Assembly: GCF_020151015.1 (NCBI RefSeq)
Contig: NZ_CP083746.1
Coordinates: 1,145,001 to 1,209,000 of the forward strand
DNA from: Pseudomonas sp. p1(2021b)
Lineage (GTDB): Bacteria; Pseudomonadota; Gammaproteobacteria; Pseudomonadales; Pseudomonadaceae
DNA length: 64,000 bases
Direction: 5' to 3'
Shown: piece after piece, positions 18,928 through 28,882 of the stretch
How the letters are laid out: the number at the start of each line of letters is the position of its first letter
How positions within the stretch are numbered: position 1 is the first letter of the stretch
The notes under the pieces: model-generated
What the model was told of the DNA's origin: nothing
The model's database searches: none
Seen by the model: the letters and a program-made list of their open reading frames with translations, nothing else
Translations under genes and position numbers: made by a program

Positions 18928-20270
18928 TCCGCTCGCTGCGCCTGCGCCTGATGCTGGCGGCGGCGCTGCTGGCCCTGCTGTTCATGCTGGCCCTGTTGCC
19001 GGCCTTGCAGAAGGCCTTCAGCCTGGCCTTGCAGGAGTCGATCGAGCAGCGCCTGGCCTCGGATGTCACCACCCTCATCTCGGCGGCGCGCATCGAGAAT
19101 GGCCAGCTGCAGATGCCCGAGCTGCTGCCCGACGAGCGCTACAACCTGCCCTATACCGGCTTGCGCGGCTACATCTTCGACCGTGACGGCACCCTGGTGT
19201 GGCGTTCGCGCGCGACCTCCGAACAACACATCAACTACCGCCCGCGCTACGACGGGCGCGGCAACGAATTCGACCGCATCCGCCAGGACGATGGCGAGGA
19301 ATACTTCGTCTATGACGTGGAGATCAAGCTGCTCGGCGGCAAGAGTGCGGCCTACAGCATCGTCGCCCTGCAACCGGTGCGCGACTACCAGCACACCCTC
19401 GATGGCCTGCAGGAAAAACTCTACCTGGGCTTTGGCGCCGCGCTGCTGGTGCTGATGCTGCTGCTCTGGGCCGGCCTGACCTGGGGCCTGCGTTCGCTGC
19501 GCCAGCTGAGCGTGGAGCTGGACGAAGTGGAGGCCGGCGCGCGTGATGGCCTGAGCCGCGAACACCCCCGGGAGCTGTTGCGCCTGACCGGCTCGCTCAA
19601 CCGCCTGCTGCGCAGTGAGCGCGAGCAGCGCCAACGCTACCGCGACTCGCTGGATGACCTGGCGCACAGCCTCAAGACCCCGCTGGCGGTGCTGCAGGGG
19701 GTCGGCGAGAGCCTCGGGCAGGGCAACAGCGAGCGCGAGCAGGCGCGGGTACTGCAAAGCCAGATCGAACGCATGAGCCAGCAGATCGACTACCAGCTGC
19801 AGCGCGCCAGCCTGCGCAAGAGCGGCCTGGTGCGTCATCGGGTGCAACTGCGGCCGGTGCTCGACAGCCTGTGCAGCACGTTGGACAAGGTCTATCGCGA
19901 CAAGCGCGTGGCGGTCACCCTGGACATTCCCGAGCGGGCCTGGCTGCCGATGGAGCAAGGGGCTGCGCTGGAATTGTTCGGCAACCTGCTGGAAAACGCC
20001 TACCGCCTGAGCCTCGGCCTGGTGCGGGTGAGCCTGCAGCAGGCACCTGGGCAACTGACGTTGTGCGTCGAGGACGACGGCCCCGGTGTGCCGGCTGGCC
20101 AGCGTGAGCGCATTCTCCAGCGGGGCGAGCGGCTCGACCGCCAGCACCCGGGGCAGGGCATCGGCCTTGCGGTGGTCAAGGACATCATCGACAGCTACGA
20201 CGCCGAGCTGAGCCTGGACGATTCGCCCTTGGGCGGCGCGGCCTTCCGCATCGTCTTCCACCTGGACTGA
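18924..20270 (+). CDS. phoQ: sensor histidine kinase PhoQ
   Basis: A 448-residue sensor of Mg2+. There is an N-terminal transmembrane helix (about residues 10-30), then a periplasmic sensor domain with acidic stretches (RIRQDDGEEYFVYDVE) that could bind divalent cations. A second helix (about 160-185), a short HAMP, H248 in DDLAHSLKTPLAVLQ and an ATPase domain (NLLENAYR, DDGPGVPAG, GQGIGLAVV) follow. The start ATG overlaps the phoP stop. It is the last gene of the oprH operon; no intrinsic terminator is clear, but REP units follow. Confidence 0.92.
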   Translation: MIRSLRLRLMLAAALLALLFMLALLPALQKAFSLALQESIEQRLASDVTTLISAARIENGQLQMPELLPDERYNLPYTGLRGYIFDRDGTLVWRSRATSEQHINYRPRYDGRGNEFDRIRQDDGEEYFVYDVEIKLLGGKSAAYSIVALQPVRDYQHTLDGLQEKLYLGFGAALLVLMLLLWAGLTWGLRSLRQLSVELDEVEAGARDGLSREHPRELLRLTGSLNRLLRSEREQRQRYRDSLDDLAHSLKTPLAVLQGVGESLGQGNSEREQARVLQSQIERMSQQIDYQLQRASLRKSGLVRHRVQLRPVLDSLCSTLDKVYRDKRVAVTLDIPERAWLPMEQGAALELFGNLLENAYRLSLGLVRVSLQQAPGQLTLCVEDDGPGVPAGQRERILQRGERLDRQHPGQGIGLAVVKDIIDSYDAELSLDDSPLGGAAFRIVFHLD

Positions 20271-20280
20271 GCGTCGCCTG

Positions 20281-20352
20281 CATGGCGGGGCAAGCCGGCC
20301 CCCCGTTCCCAGGGCTGACAGCGCCCCTGTAGGAGCGGGCTTGTCCCGCGAT
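20281..20352. repeat. REP units downstream of phoQ
   Basis: A degenerate unit (GGCGGGGCAAGCCGGCCCCC, about 20284-20303) precedes a good REP copy at 20327-20352. They fill the start of the gap between phoQ and dctA. Confidence 0.7.
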
Positions 20353-20368
20353 GAACGCAACACCAATC

Positions 20369-20424
20369 GGGCGGATTCCCGCCATCTCCCGCGTTCCAAC
20401 CCTGCCAGCGGGCGGAAATCCGCC
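20369..20424 (+). promoter_or_regulatory. two upstream activator palindromes for dctA
   Basis: GGGCGGATTCCCGCC (20369-20383) and GGGCGGAAATCCGCC (20410-20424) are near-identical dyads whose starts are 41 bp apart, about four helical turns. They lie 80-135 bp before the sigma-54 promoter, where an enhancer-binding activator would bind. DctD of the DctBD system is the likely binder, by analogy with other Pseudomonas; neither dctB nor dctD is in the window. Confidence 0.65.
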
Positions 20425-20503
20425 AGCTTCCGCCTGTGTGCCTGCCCAGTCCTGGGGCAGGAAAAGCCCCTGAACATGGGCCCTGCACCCATTGCGAGCA
20501 CTT

Positions 20504-20519
20504 TGGCATCGGCCTTGCT
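20504..20519 (+). promoter_or_regulatory. sigma-54 promoter of dctA
   Basis: TGGCAT-N5-TTGCT gives the invariant GG and GC with exact -24/-12 spacing for RpoN holoenzyme. Transcription would start near 20531, leaving a leader of about 120 nt before dctA. Confidence 0.85.
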
Positions 20520-20648
20520 ATTGACCTGGCATCGGCCTGCCCAGGCAGCTCGACCACAACGACAAATCCCTCCAGGTGCAGGAGGGTTCGCGCTTTAGGT
20601 GCCGCAACACCCTGGGAAGGGTGGGCTTGGCACACTTGAGGAAAATGA

Positions 20649-21974
<1,326 letters not shown>

Positions 21975-21989
21975 TCCAGGCATGAACTG

Positions 21990-22016
21990 AAAAGGCGACC
22001 TTCGGGTCGCCTTTTT
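21990..22016 (+). terminator. dctA terminator
   Basis: AAAGGCGACC-TTC-GGGTCGCCTTT forms a stem with a short loop followed by extra T residues, 16 nt after the dctA stop. Confidence 0.9.
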
Positions 22017-22040
22017 CATGTCCGTGTCTGGCTGTGCTGG

Positions 22041-22132
22041 CGCTATCGCGGGGCAAGCCCGCTGCCACAGGTTTTGCATCGCCGCCCAGTGCGCAGCCCT
22101 CCCTGTGGGAGCGGGCTTGCCCCGCGATAGCG
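22041..22132. repeat. REP pair in inverted orientation
   Basis: Two REP units (22041-22071 and 22103-22132) face each other around a 31-nt spacer, between convergent dctA and sprT. Arms share CGCTATCGCGGGGCAAGCCCGCT except the outer edge. Confidence 0.85.
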
Positions 22133-22137
22133 GTGGT

Positions 22138-22632
22138 TCATTCGACGCGCGTCTCGCCGCTGTACACCAATATCTCCCGGCACCGCCGACACAGGTACCG
22201 TCGCCCCTGGCGCACCAACTTGTGCCGCTGGGCCGTGAATGGGAAATCGCTCTCCGGGCACGGGCAACGGTAGATATAGCGTGTCACCACCCGCCGCTGC
22301 ACTTCATAGTTGTGGCACCGGTTGGGCGGCAGCTCGTAGACCCCGCGCATGATCAACTGCCATTCCTCGCCATGGGCCTGGATGCGGTCGCCGAACACTT
22401 GGTGCGCGACCAGGTGCGCCACCTCATGGGCAACGGTCTGGCGCAGGAAGTCTTCCTGGTTCTCGCGGTACAGCTGCAGGTTGAAGCGCAGCAGGTTCTC
22501 GTGCAGATGGGCGACGCCGGCCTTCTGGCCGCGTAGCTTGAAGCTGACTTCCGGGCGGGGGAAGGGGCGTTTGAAGAAGGCTTCGGCTTGCTGGTAACAG
22601 GTTTCGACGCGTTGTTTGAGCAGCTCGGGCAT
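22138..22632 (-). CDS. sprT: SprT-family zinc metalloprotein
   Basis: A 164-residue SprT-like protein. The zincin motif HEVAH is at residues 69-73. The C-terminal zinc ribbon uses CPCPE and CRRC. SprT-like proteins resemble the protease domain of eukaryotic Spartan, which degrades DNA-protein crosslinks; a role of bacterial SprT is not firmly established. The gene is monocistronic, convergent with dctA, and ends next to an REP pair. Confidence 0.9.
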   Translation of the reverse strand: MPELLKQRVETCYQQAEAFFKRPFPRPEVSFKLRGQKAGVAHLHENLLRFNLQLYRENQEDFLRQTVAHEVAHLVAHQVFGDRIQAHGEEWQLIMRGVYELPPNRCHNYEVQRRVVTRYIYRCPCPESDFPFTAQRHKLVRQGRRYLCRRCREILVYSGETRVE

Positions 22633-22760
22633 GGCGGGGTGGTTCTCCTGGCCGGGGCATTATGCCGCAAGCGCCCCATGCCTGCCGAGCCACCGGTCAG
22701 CGCATAGCCAGAGGCCGCCTCGATGGCGGCCCCTGGTAATGCGCCTATGTCGCAATGTCT

Positions 22761-23360
22761 CTAATTGGTATAGACAGGCCCCACACCCAGCCCCCAGATG
22801 ATCACCGTGGCGGCCATGATCGCCACCAGCACCACCAGGCCCACCGCCAGCACGGAGCTGGAGAACAGGAAGCCTTCATCGGTGGGGATGTTCATGAAGG
22901 TCGGCAGGCCGACGTAGAGCAGGTAGACCGTGTAGCAGATGGCTGCCGTGCCTACCAGCATGCCCAGCCAGAGGTGCGGGTAGAGCGCCGCCAGGCCGCC
23001 GATGAACAGCGGGGTGGCGGTATAGGTGGCAAAGGCCACGCACTGCGCCATGGACGGCGTGGCATCGTAGGTGCGGGCCATCCAGTGGATGAAGGCGCCC
23101 ATCACCGCGACGCCGGCGAGCATCGCCAGGTAGGACATGATGCTCATCCATAGCGCGCTTTCCATGGTCAGCATCACCGCCGGTCGATCGCCGATGACCC
23201 AGCCGACCTGGGTGGTGCCGATGAAGGCCGACACGGCAGGGATCGCTGCCAGTATCAGCGTATGGGTCAGGTACATGTGGCTGATGCTTTCGTCCTCGCC
23301 ACGGATCTCCTTCCACTCCTGGTCAGGGTGGGTAAACAGCCCCAGAACGTGATGGATCAT
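22761..23360 (-). CDS. Yip1-family inner-membrane protein
   Basis: A 199-residue protein with about five transmembrane helices. The opening MIHHVLGLFTHPDQEWKEIR and the motif ATYTATPLFIGGLAALYP are typical of the bacterial Yip1/DUF1282 family. The ATG is preceded by AGGAGT at proper spacing, so a longer upstream frame is rejected. Function unknown; the family is linked loosely to envelope or membrane homeostasis. It is divergent from ttcA. Confidence 0.85.
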   Translation of the reverse strand: MIHHVLGLFTHPDQEWKEIRGEDESISHMYLTHTLILAAIPAVSAFIGTTQVGWVIGDRPAVMLTMESALWMSIMSYLAMLAGVAVMGAFIHWMARTYDATPSMAQCVAFATYTATPLFIGGLAALYPHLWLGMLVGTAAICYTVYLLYVGLPTFMNIPTDEGFLFSSSVLAVGLVVLVAIMAATVIIWGLGVGPVYTN

Positions 23361-23614
23361 GCCGGTCACTCCTATCGTCGTTGTCAAACGCCCCCCAAAT
23401 GGAGCGCTTGCGGCCCGAGGCCCTGGACACCGATGCAAGCGGTCGTGTGGCCTTATCAGGCAGTATAGGAAGCCGTTGCCGGCAAAAAACCGGCTTTTTA
23501 GAGCAAATTGCGCTGTCAGGCGCGCCCTTGATTCTTTATCGGAATGGCCTACGCCTGTGCTCGGTTTGTGCGTAAAATAGCCCGCTTTTGTCACACCTCG
23601 CGGATCCAAGCGCT

Positions 23615-24439
23615 ATGGGCACCCTCTCGGTCAACCAGAACAAACTGCAAAAACGCCTGCGTCGTCTCGCCGGCGAAGCCATCACCGACTACAACATGAT
23701 CGAGGATGGCGACAAGGTCATGGTCTGCCTGTCCGGCGGCAAGGACAGCTACACCATGCTCGACGTTCTGTTGCACCTGCAGAAGGTGGCGCCGATCCAG
23801 TTCGAGATCGTCGCGGTGAACATGGACCAGAAGCAGCCAGGCTTCCCCGAGCATGTGCTGCCGGCCTACCTCAAGACCCTGGGCATCGAGTACCACATCG
23901 TCGAGAAGGACACCTACTCGGTGGTCAAGGAACTGATCCCCGAAGGCAAGACCACTTGCTCGCTGTGCTCGCGCCTGCGCCGTGGCACGCTCTATACCTT
24001 CGCCGACGAGATCGGCGCCACCAAGATGGCCCTGGGGCACCATCGCGACGACATCGTCGAGACCTTCTTCCTGAACATGTTCTTCAACGGCTCGCTCAAG
24101 GGCATGCCGCCGAAGCTGCGCGCCGACGACGGCCGCAACGTGGTCATCCGCCCGCTGGCCTACTGCAGCGAGAAGGACATCCAGGCCTACTCGGACATGA
24201 AGGAATTCCCGATCATCCCGTGCAACCTGTGCGGCTCCCAGGAGAACCTGCAGCGCCAGGTGGTCAAGGAAATGCTGCTGGAATGGGAGCGCAAGCACCC
24301 GGGCCGCACCGAGAACATCTTCCGGGCCCTGCAGAATGTGGCGCCGTCGCAACTGGCCGACCGCAACCTGTTCGACTTTACCAGCCTGAAGATCGACGAG
24401 AGCGCCACCCCGCGCTTTCTCGACGTGCTGAATATCTGA
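23615..24439 (+). CDS. ttcA: tRNA 2-thiocytidine(32) synthetase TtcA
   Basis: A 274-residue ATP- and Fe-S-dependent enzyme that thiolates cytidine 32 of some tRNAs. The PP-loop SGGKDS is at residues 40-45. The cysteine pairs that hold the cluster and sulfur are C115/C118 (TTCSLC) and C203/C206 (PCNLC). The ATG giving [10 protein letters not shown] fits family length; a TTG 27 nt upstream is less likely. The next gene starts 3 nt after the stop, so they form a pair. Confidence 0.95.
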   Translation: MGTLSVNQNKLQKRLRRLAGEAITDYNMIEDGDKVMVCLSGGKDSYTMLDVLLHLQKVAPIQFEIVAVNMDQKQPGFPEHVLPAYLKTLGIEYHIVEKDTYSVVKELIPEGKTTCSLCSRLRRGTLYTFADEIGATKMALGHHRDDIVETFFLNMFFNGSLKGMPPKLRADDGRNVVIRPLAYCSEKDIQAYSDMKEFPIIPCNLCGSQENLQRQVVKEMLLEWERKHPGRTENIFRALQNVAPSQLADRNLFDFTSLKIDESATPRFLDVLNI

Positions 24440-24442
24440 TCC

Positions 24443-25114
24443 ATGCGTGACTACCAGTGGCTGCATGAATACTGCCTGAACCGCTTCGGCTCGGCCCAGG
24501 CCCTCGAAGCCTTCCTGCCGCAGCCGCGTACCCCTGCGCAACTGCGCGACATCGGCGATGACCGCTACTTGTCGACGCTGGCCCTGCGCGTATTCCGCGC
24601 CGGGCTCAAGCACAGCCTGGTGGATGCCAAATGGCCCGCGTTCGAGCAGGTGTTCTTCGGCTTCGAGCCGCAGAAGGTGGTGCTGATGGGCGCCGAACAC
24701 CTGGAGCGGCTGATGCAGGACGAACGAATCATTCGCCACCTGGGCAAGCTCAAGAGCGTGCCGCGCAATGCGCAGATGATCCTCGACATCGAGAAGGCGC
24801 ACGGCAGTTTCGGCGCATTCATCGCCGACTGGCCAGTGACCGACATCGTCGGCTTGTGGAAGTACCTGGCCAAGCACGGCAACCAGCTAGGCGGGCTTTC
24901 GGCACCGCGCTTCCTGCGCATGGTCGGCAAGGACACCTTCATCCCCACCGATGACCTGAGCGCGGCCTTGATCGCCCAGGGGGTGATCGACAAGCAGCCC
25001 ACCAGCCAACGCGACCTGGCATTGGTGCAGCAGGCCTTCAACCAATGGCATGCAGAAAGCGGGCGACCGCTGTGCCAGCTGTCGGTGATGCTGGCGCATA
25101 CCGTCAACCATTGA
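24443..25114 (+). CDS. divergent Tag-family (3-methyladenine glycosylase I-like) protein
   Basis: A 223-residue protein with the Tag helix-hairpin fold: LALRVFRAGLKHSLVDAKWP and DERIIRHLGKLKSVPRNAQ align with the same elements of E. coli Tag. At the position of the base-recognising glutamate of true Tag (LEGxQAGLSW) it has arginine, and the following tryptophan is histidine. The N-terminal Cys/His zinc ligands are absent. It may be a glycosylase with another substrate or a non-catalytic paralogue. Translationally close to ttcA, suggesting co-expression. Confidence 0.82.
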   Translation: MRDYQWLHEYCLNRFGSAQALEAFLPQPRTPAQLRDIGDDRYLSTLALRVFRAGLKHSLVDAKWPAFEQVFFGFEPQKVVLMGAEHLERLMQDERIIRHLGKLKSVPRNAQMILDIEKAHGSFGAFIADWPVTDIVGLWKYLAKHGNQLGGLSAPRFLRMVGKDTFIPTDDLSAALIAQGVIDKQPTSQRDLALVQQAFNQWHAESGRPLCQLSVMLAHTVNH

Positions 25115-25138
25115 GCCCAGAGTTGATCACGCAGATCC

Positions 25139-25174
25139 CCTGTGGGAGCGGGCTTGTCCCGCGATTGGGCTGCG
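25139..25174. repeat. REP unit
   Basis: A single 'TGTGGGAGCGGGCTTGTCCCGCGAT' copy plus a short GGGCTGC/GCAGCC hairpin, between convergent genes. Confidence 0.8.
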
Positions 25175-25189
25175 CGGCAGCCCTAGCGC

Positions 25190-26551
<1,362 letters not shown>

Positions 26552-26636
26552 GACGGGTCGCATCCAGCTGGGTGTGGCGGCTATTCTAACCGCAGCGACT
26601 GTGTAGTTTGCTTGAATCTTCTAGAAGGATTGACCC

Positions 26637-27104
26637 ATGGCAAGGCGTTTGGCAGCTGTATTGGCCATCACTGCGAGCCTGTTGCTCGGCGGTTGCGGTG
26701 CGGATTACGGCGTGGACCAGCACGGTAATACGGTAAAGGCCGAGCAGATCGATGGGCACTGGGTGGTGCTCAACTACTGGGCCGAGTGGTGCGGCCCGTG
26801 CCGCACGGAAATCCCCGAGCTCAACGCAGCGGCCAAGCAGTGGGAGGCCCAGGGCATCAAGGTGGTGGGGGTCAACTTCGACGGGCTGCAGGGGCAGGAC
26901 CTCAAGCAGGCGGCCGAGACCCTCGGCATCGCCTTCACCGTGCTCGCCCAGGACCCGGCCGAGCGCTACGAGCTGCCGCGCAGCGAGGCGCTGCCGGTGA
27001 CCTACATCATCGACGACAAGGGCAAGGTGCGTGAGCAGTTGATGGGCGAGCAGACTTTCGAAGGGCTGCAGGCCAGGATCAAGGCGCTCAAGGGCGGCGC
27101 CTGA
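26637..27104 (+). CDS. TlpA-like thioredoxin lipoprotein
   Basis: A 155-residue periplasmic thiol-disulfide protein anchored as a lipoprotein: the lipobox LLGGC places the acylated cysteine at C20. The active site WCGPC (C52/C55) and the cis-proline loop ALPVTYII show the thioredoxin fold of the TlpA/ResA group, which reduces disulfides, often in cytochrome c or copper-site assembly. A Shine-Dalgarno GAAGGA precedes the ATG. It is divergent from arsC. Partner unknown. Confidence 0.88.
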   Translation: MARRLAAVLAITASLLLGGCGADYGVDQHGNTVKAEQIDGHWVVLNYWAEWCGPCRTEIPELNAAAKQWEAQGIKVVGVNFDGLQGQDLKQAAETLGIAFTVLAQDPAERYELPRSEALPVTYIIDDKGKVREQLMGEQTFEGLQARIKALKGGA

Positions 27105-27113
27105 TCGATTCCG

Positions 27114-27204
27114 GGGCTGCTTGGCAGCCCATCGCGGCACAAGGCCGCTCCTACAGGCTGGTGTAGGCGCGGCCTTGTGCCGCGAAAGGGGCGCGAAGCG
27201 CCCC
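27114..27204. repeat. REP pair flanked by two hairpins
   Basis: GGGCTGC-TTG-GCAGCCC (27114-27130), two inverted REP units (27131-27156, 27162-27185) and GGGGCGC-GAA-GCGCCCC (about 27188-27204) lie in a row between convergent genes. Read on the minus strand the last hairpin is followed by TTT and may end the META-gene transcript. Confidence 0.75.
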
Positions 27205-27212
27205 CGATCATT

Positions 27213-27617
27213 TCAGCCTTCCTCAGGCCAGAACCGCAGCGGCTTGCCCTCGGCCGGCCAGAAGCGGATCTGCTCGATCGGCGAGACGTCCCAGCGCTGC
27301 ACGGTCTCCAGCGCCTGCAGGAAGCGTTTTTCCTGGTCCATCAACGCCGGTGCGCACAGCTTGCGGGTCTTGCCGACCTTGCCGAAGCTGATGCGGTCGC
27401 CTTCCAGGGTATAGGGCGCGAACCAATGGTTGCAGCCAGCATTGCCATAGGCGCGGCCGTCCTCGCCCAGAATCAGGGTCAGGTGGCTGTAGTCGATCAG
27501 CGGACGTTCGCCGATCCACTCCAGCACATAGCCGTGCTCCTGCTGCAGGGGCGACGGTTCGGACGCACAACCCCCCAGTGCGGCGGCAGCCAATGCGGCG
27601 CTCAACAACTGTCTCAC
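27213..27617 (-). CDS. META-domain lipoprotein
   Basis: A 134-residue protein with a lipoprotein signal (LAAAALGGC). A single META domain contains the conserved AYGNAGCNHWFAPYTLEGDRI and GKTRKLCAPALMDQEKRFL. META-domain proteins such as HslJ are outer-membrane or periplasmic and linked to heat or novobiocin tolerance in E. coli; the role here is unknown. Starts at GTG overlapping the stop of the upstream gene (GTGA), so the two are co-transcribed. Confidence 0.82.
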   Translation of the reverse strand: MRQLLSAALAAAALGGCASEPSPLQQEHGYVLEWIGERPLIDYSHLTLILGEDGRAYGNAGCNHWFAPYTLEGDRISFGKVGKTRKLCAPALMDQEKRFLQALETVQRWDVSPIEQIRFWPAEGKPLRFWPEEG

Positions 27618-28051
27618 TGCGCGCTCCCCTGGCAAGCCGGGCACAGGTGCCGTTCGCCCTGGCTGCTCCAGCCCAGTTCGGCGATACGCGCGCTGGCGGC
27701 CGGCTGGCGAGCCTTCTTGCCAAGCTTGGCGTCCACGGCGAACTCGAAGTCCAGCTGGGCCTGGCAAGCGTCGCACGTGACCTGCCAGTTGAGGATCTCC
27801 AGCTCGTTGAACACCGGGCCGCTGGCCACGGCGACCCACTGGCCGCGAGGGTTGATCAGGTGGCGCACGCTTTCCACGGTCAGGCGCATGGACAGGTCCT
27901 TGCTGCCCTTGAGGGTCACCAGTAGGACATCGTCCTTGTGCATCGAGCCACCGTTGCCGGTCACCTGGTAGCGGCCGGGCACCAGGGCACGGCATTCGAT
28001 CAGCGTGTGTTGCGGGTTGAATAGGGTGTAGCGGAAATCGTGTTCGACCAT
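27614..28051 (-). CDS. conserved hypothetical protein with C-terminal zinc-ribbon cysteines
   Basis: A 145-residue soluble protein I cannot name. The N-terminal half is beta-rich. CDAC near residue 93 and CPAC near the C-terminus could together bind one zinc. The ATG is preceded by GGAGGACCC. An in-frame upstream extension runs into the ldhA remnant and is rejected. First gene of a two-gene operon with the META lipoprotein. Confidence 0.65.
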   Translation of the reverse strand: MVEHDFRYTLFNPQHTLIECRALVPGRYQVTGNGGSMHKDDVLLVTLKGSKDLSMRLTVESVRHLINPRGQWVAVASGPVFNELEILNWQVTCDACQAQLDFEFAVDAKLGKKARQPAASARIAELGWSSQGERHLCPACQGSAQ

Positions 28052-28082
28052 GGGTCCTCCAGAATTGCCGCGTATCCTAGCA

Positions 28083-28629
28083 CTAACCCATGACCAGATT
28101 CTGCGCATCGCCTGCCGCCCAGCGGACGATATTGTCCAGGGTGGTGGCGGCGATGGCATCCAGGGCTTCGCGGGTAAGAAACGCCTGGTGCGCGGTGACG
28201 ATCACGTTGGGGAAGGTCAGCAGCCGGGCCAGTACGTCATCTTGCAGCGGCAGGTCGGAACGGTCCTCGAAGAACAGCTGGGCTTCCTCTTCATAGACGT
28301 CCAGGCCCAGGTAGCCCAGCTGGCCGCTCTTGAGCGCGTCGACCAGGGCGGGGGTGTCGACCAGCGCGCCGCGCCCGGTGTTGATCAGCATGGCGCCGGG
28401 TTGCAGTTGGGCAAGGCTTTGCGCGTTGATCAGGTGGCGTGTCTGCTCGGTCAGCGGGCAGTGCAGGCTGATGATCCGCGCTTGGCGCAGCAGTTCGGGC
28501 AGCGGCAGGTAACGCGCTCCCAAGGCCAGCAGCGCCGGGTTGGGCGTGGGGTCGTAGGCGAGCAGCTGGCAGCCGAACCCCGCCATGATGCGGGCGGTAG
28601 TGCTGGCTGCTGAACAACAGGACGCGCAT
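28083..28629 (-). pseudogene. ldhA: D-lactate dehydrogenase ldhA with internal deletion and frameshift
   Basis: The minus strand starts with a normal LdhA N-terminus (MRVLLFSSQHY, from ATG at 28627-28629). It then passes, in a different frame, straight into ARIMAGFGCQLLAYDP, which is the NAD-binding half of LdhA, and continues intact to the stop. About 150 codons, including the N-terminal catalytic part and the GxGxxG loop, are missing. The remaining part keeps INTGRGALVDTPAL, LDVYEEE and VTAHQAFLT. The protein would be about 329 residues if whole. The gene cannot make active fermentative D-lactate dehydrogenase. Confidence 0.85.
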
Positions 28630-28707
28630 GGGGGCACCTCTAGGTATCGTGTTGCGCCCAGTGTAGCCAGTCCGAGCCCATGGACCTTGATCTATGGTGC
28701 GGTTACA

Positions 28708-28792
28708 GCACAGTTCCTGTGGGAGATTACGCTGTCGCGCAGAGAACAAGCGGCCAATGCTGCCCCTGTAGGAGCGGGCTTGTCCCGCGATC
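28708..28792 (+). repeat. composite REP-linked repeat, copy A (shorter)
   Basis: The order is CTGTGGGAGAT, a core CGCTGTCGCGCAGAGAACAAG, then a REP unit (28766-28792). It is the same arrangement as at 40675-40770 and, inverted, 48178-48272, but lacks about 18 nt (CACCCAGCCCTTTGAGCT). Confidence 0.75.
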
Positions 28793-28882
28793 AAGGGCGA
28801 AGCCCTTGCCAGATGACGGTGATATCGGGTCGGGCCTAATTGCGCCTGACCTCAGGAACCTCGTAACCATCTGGCCCTAAGC

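Noticed and set aside
23528..23542. TTGAT...ATCGG sequence before ttcA as an Anr/FNR box
   Set aside because: The half-sites are separated by five instead of four bases and the right half is poor.
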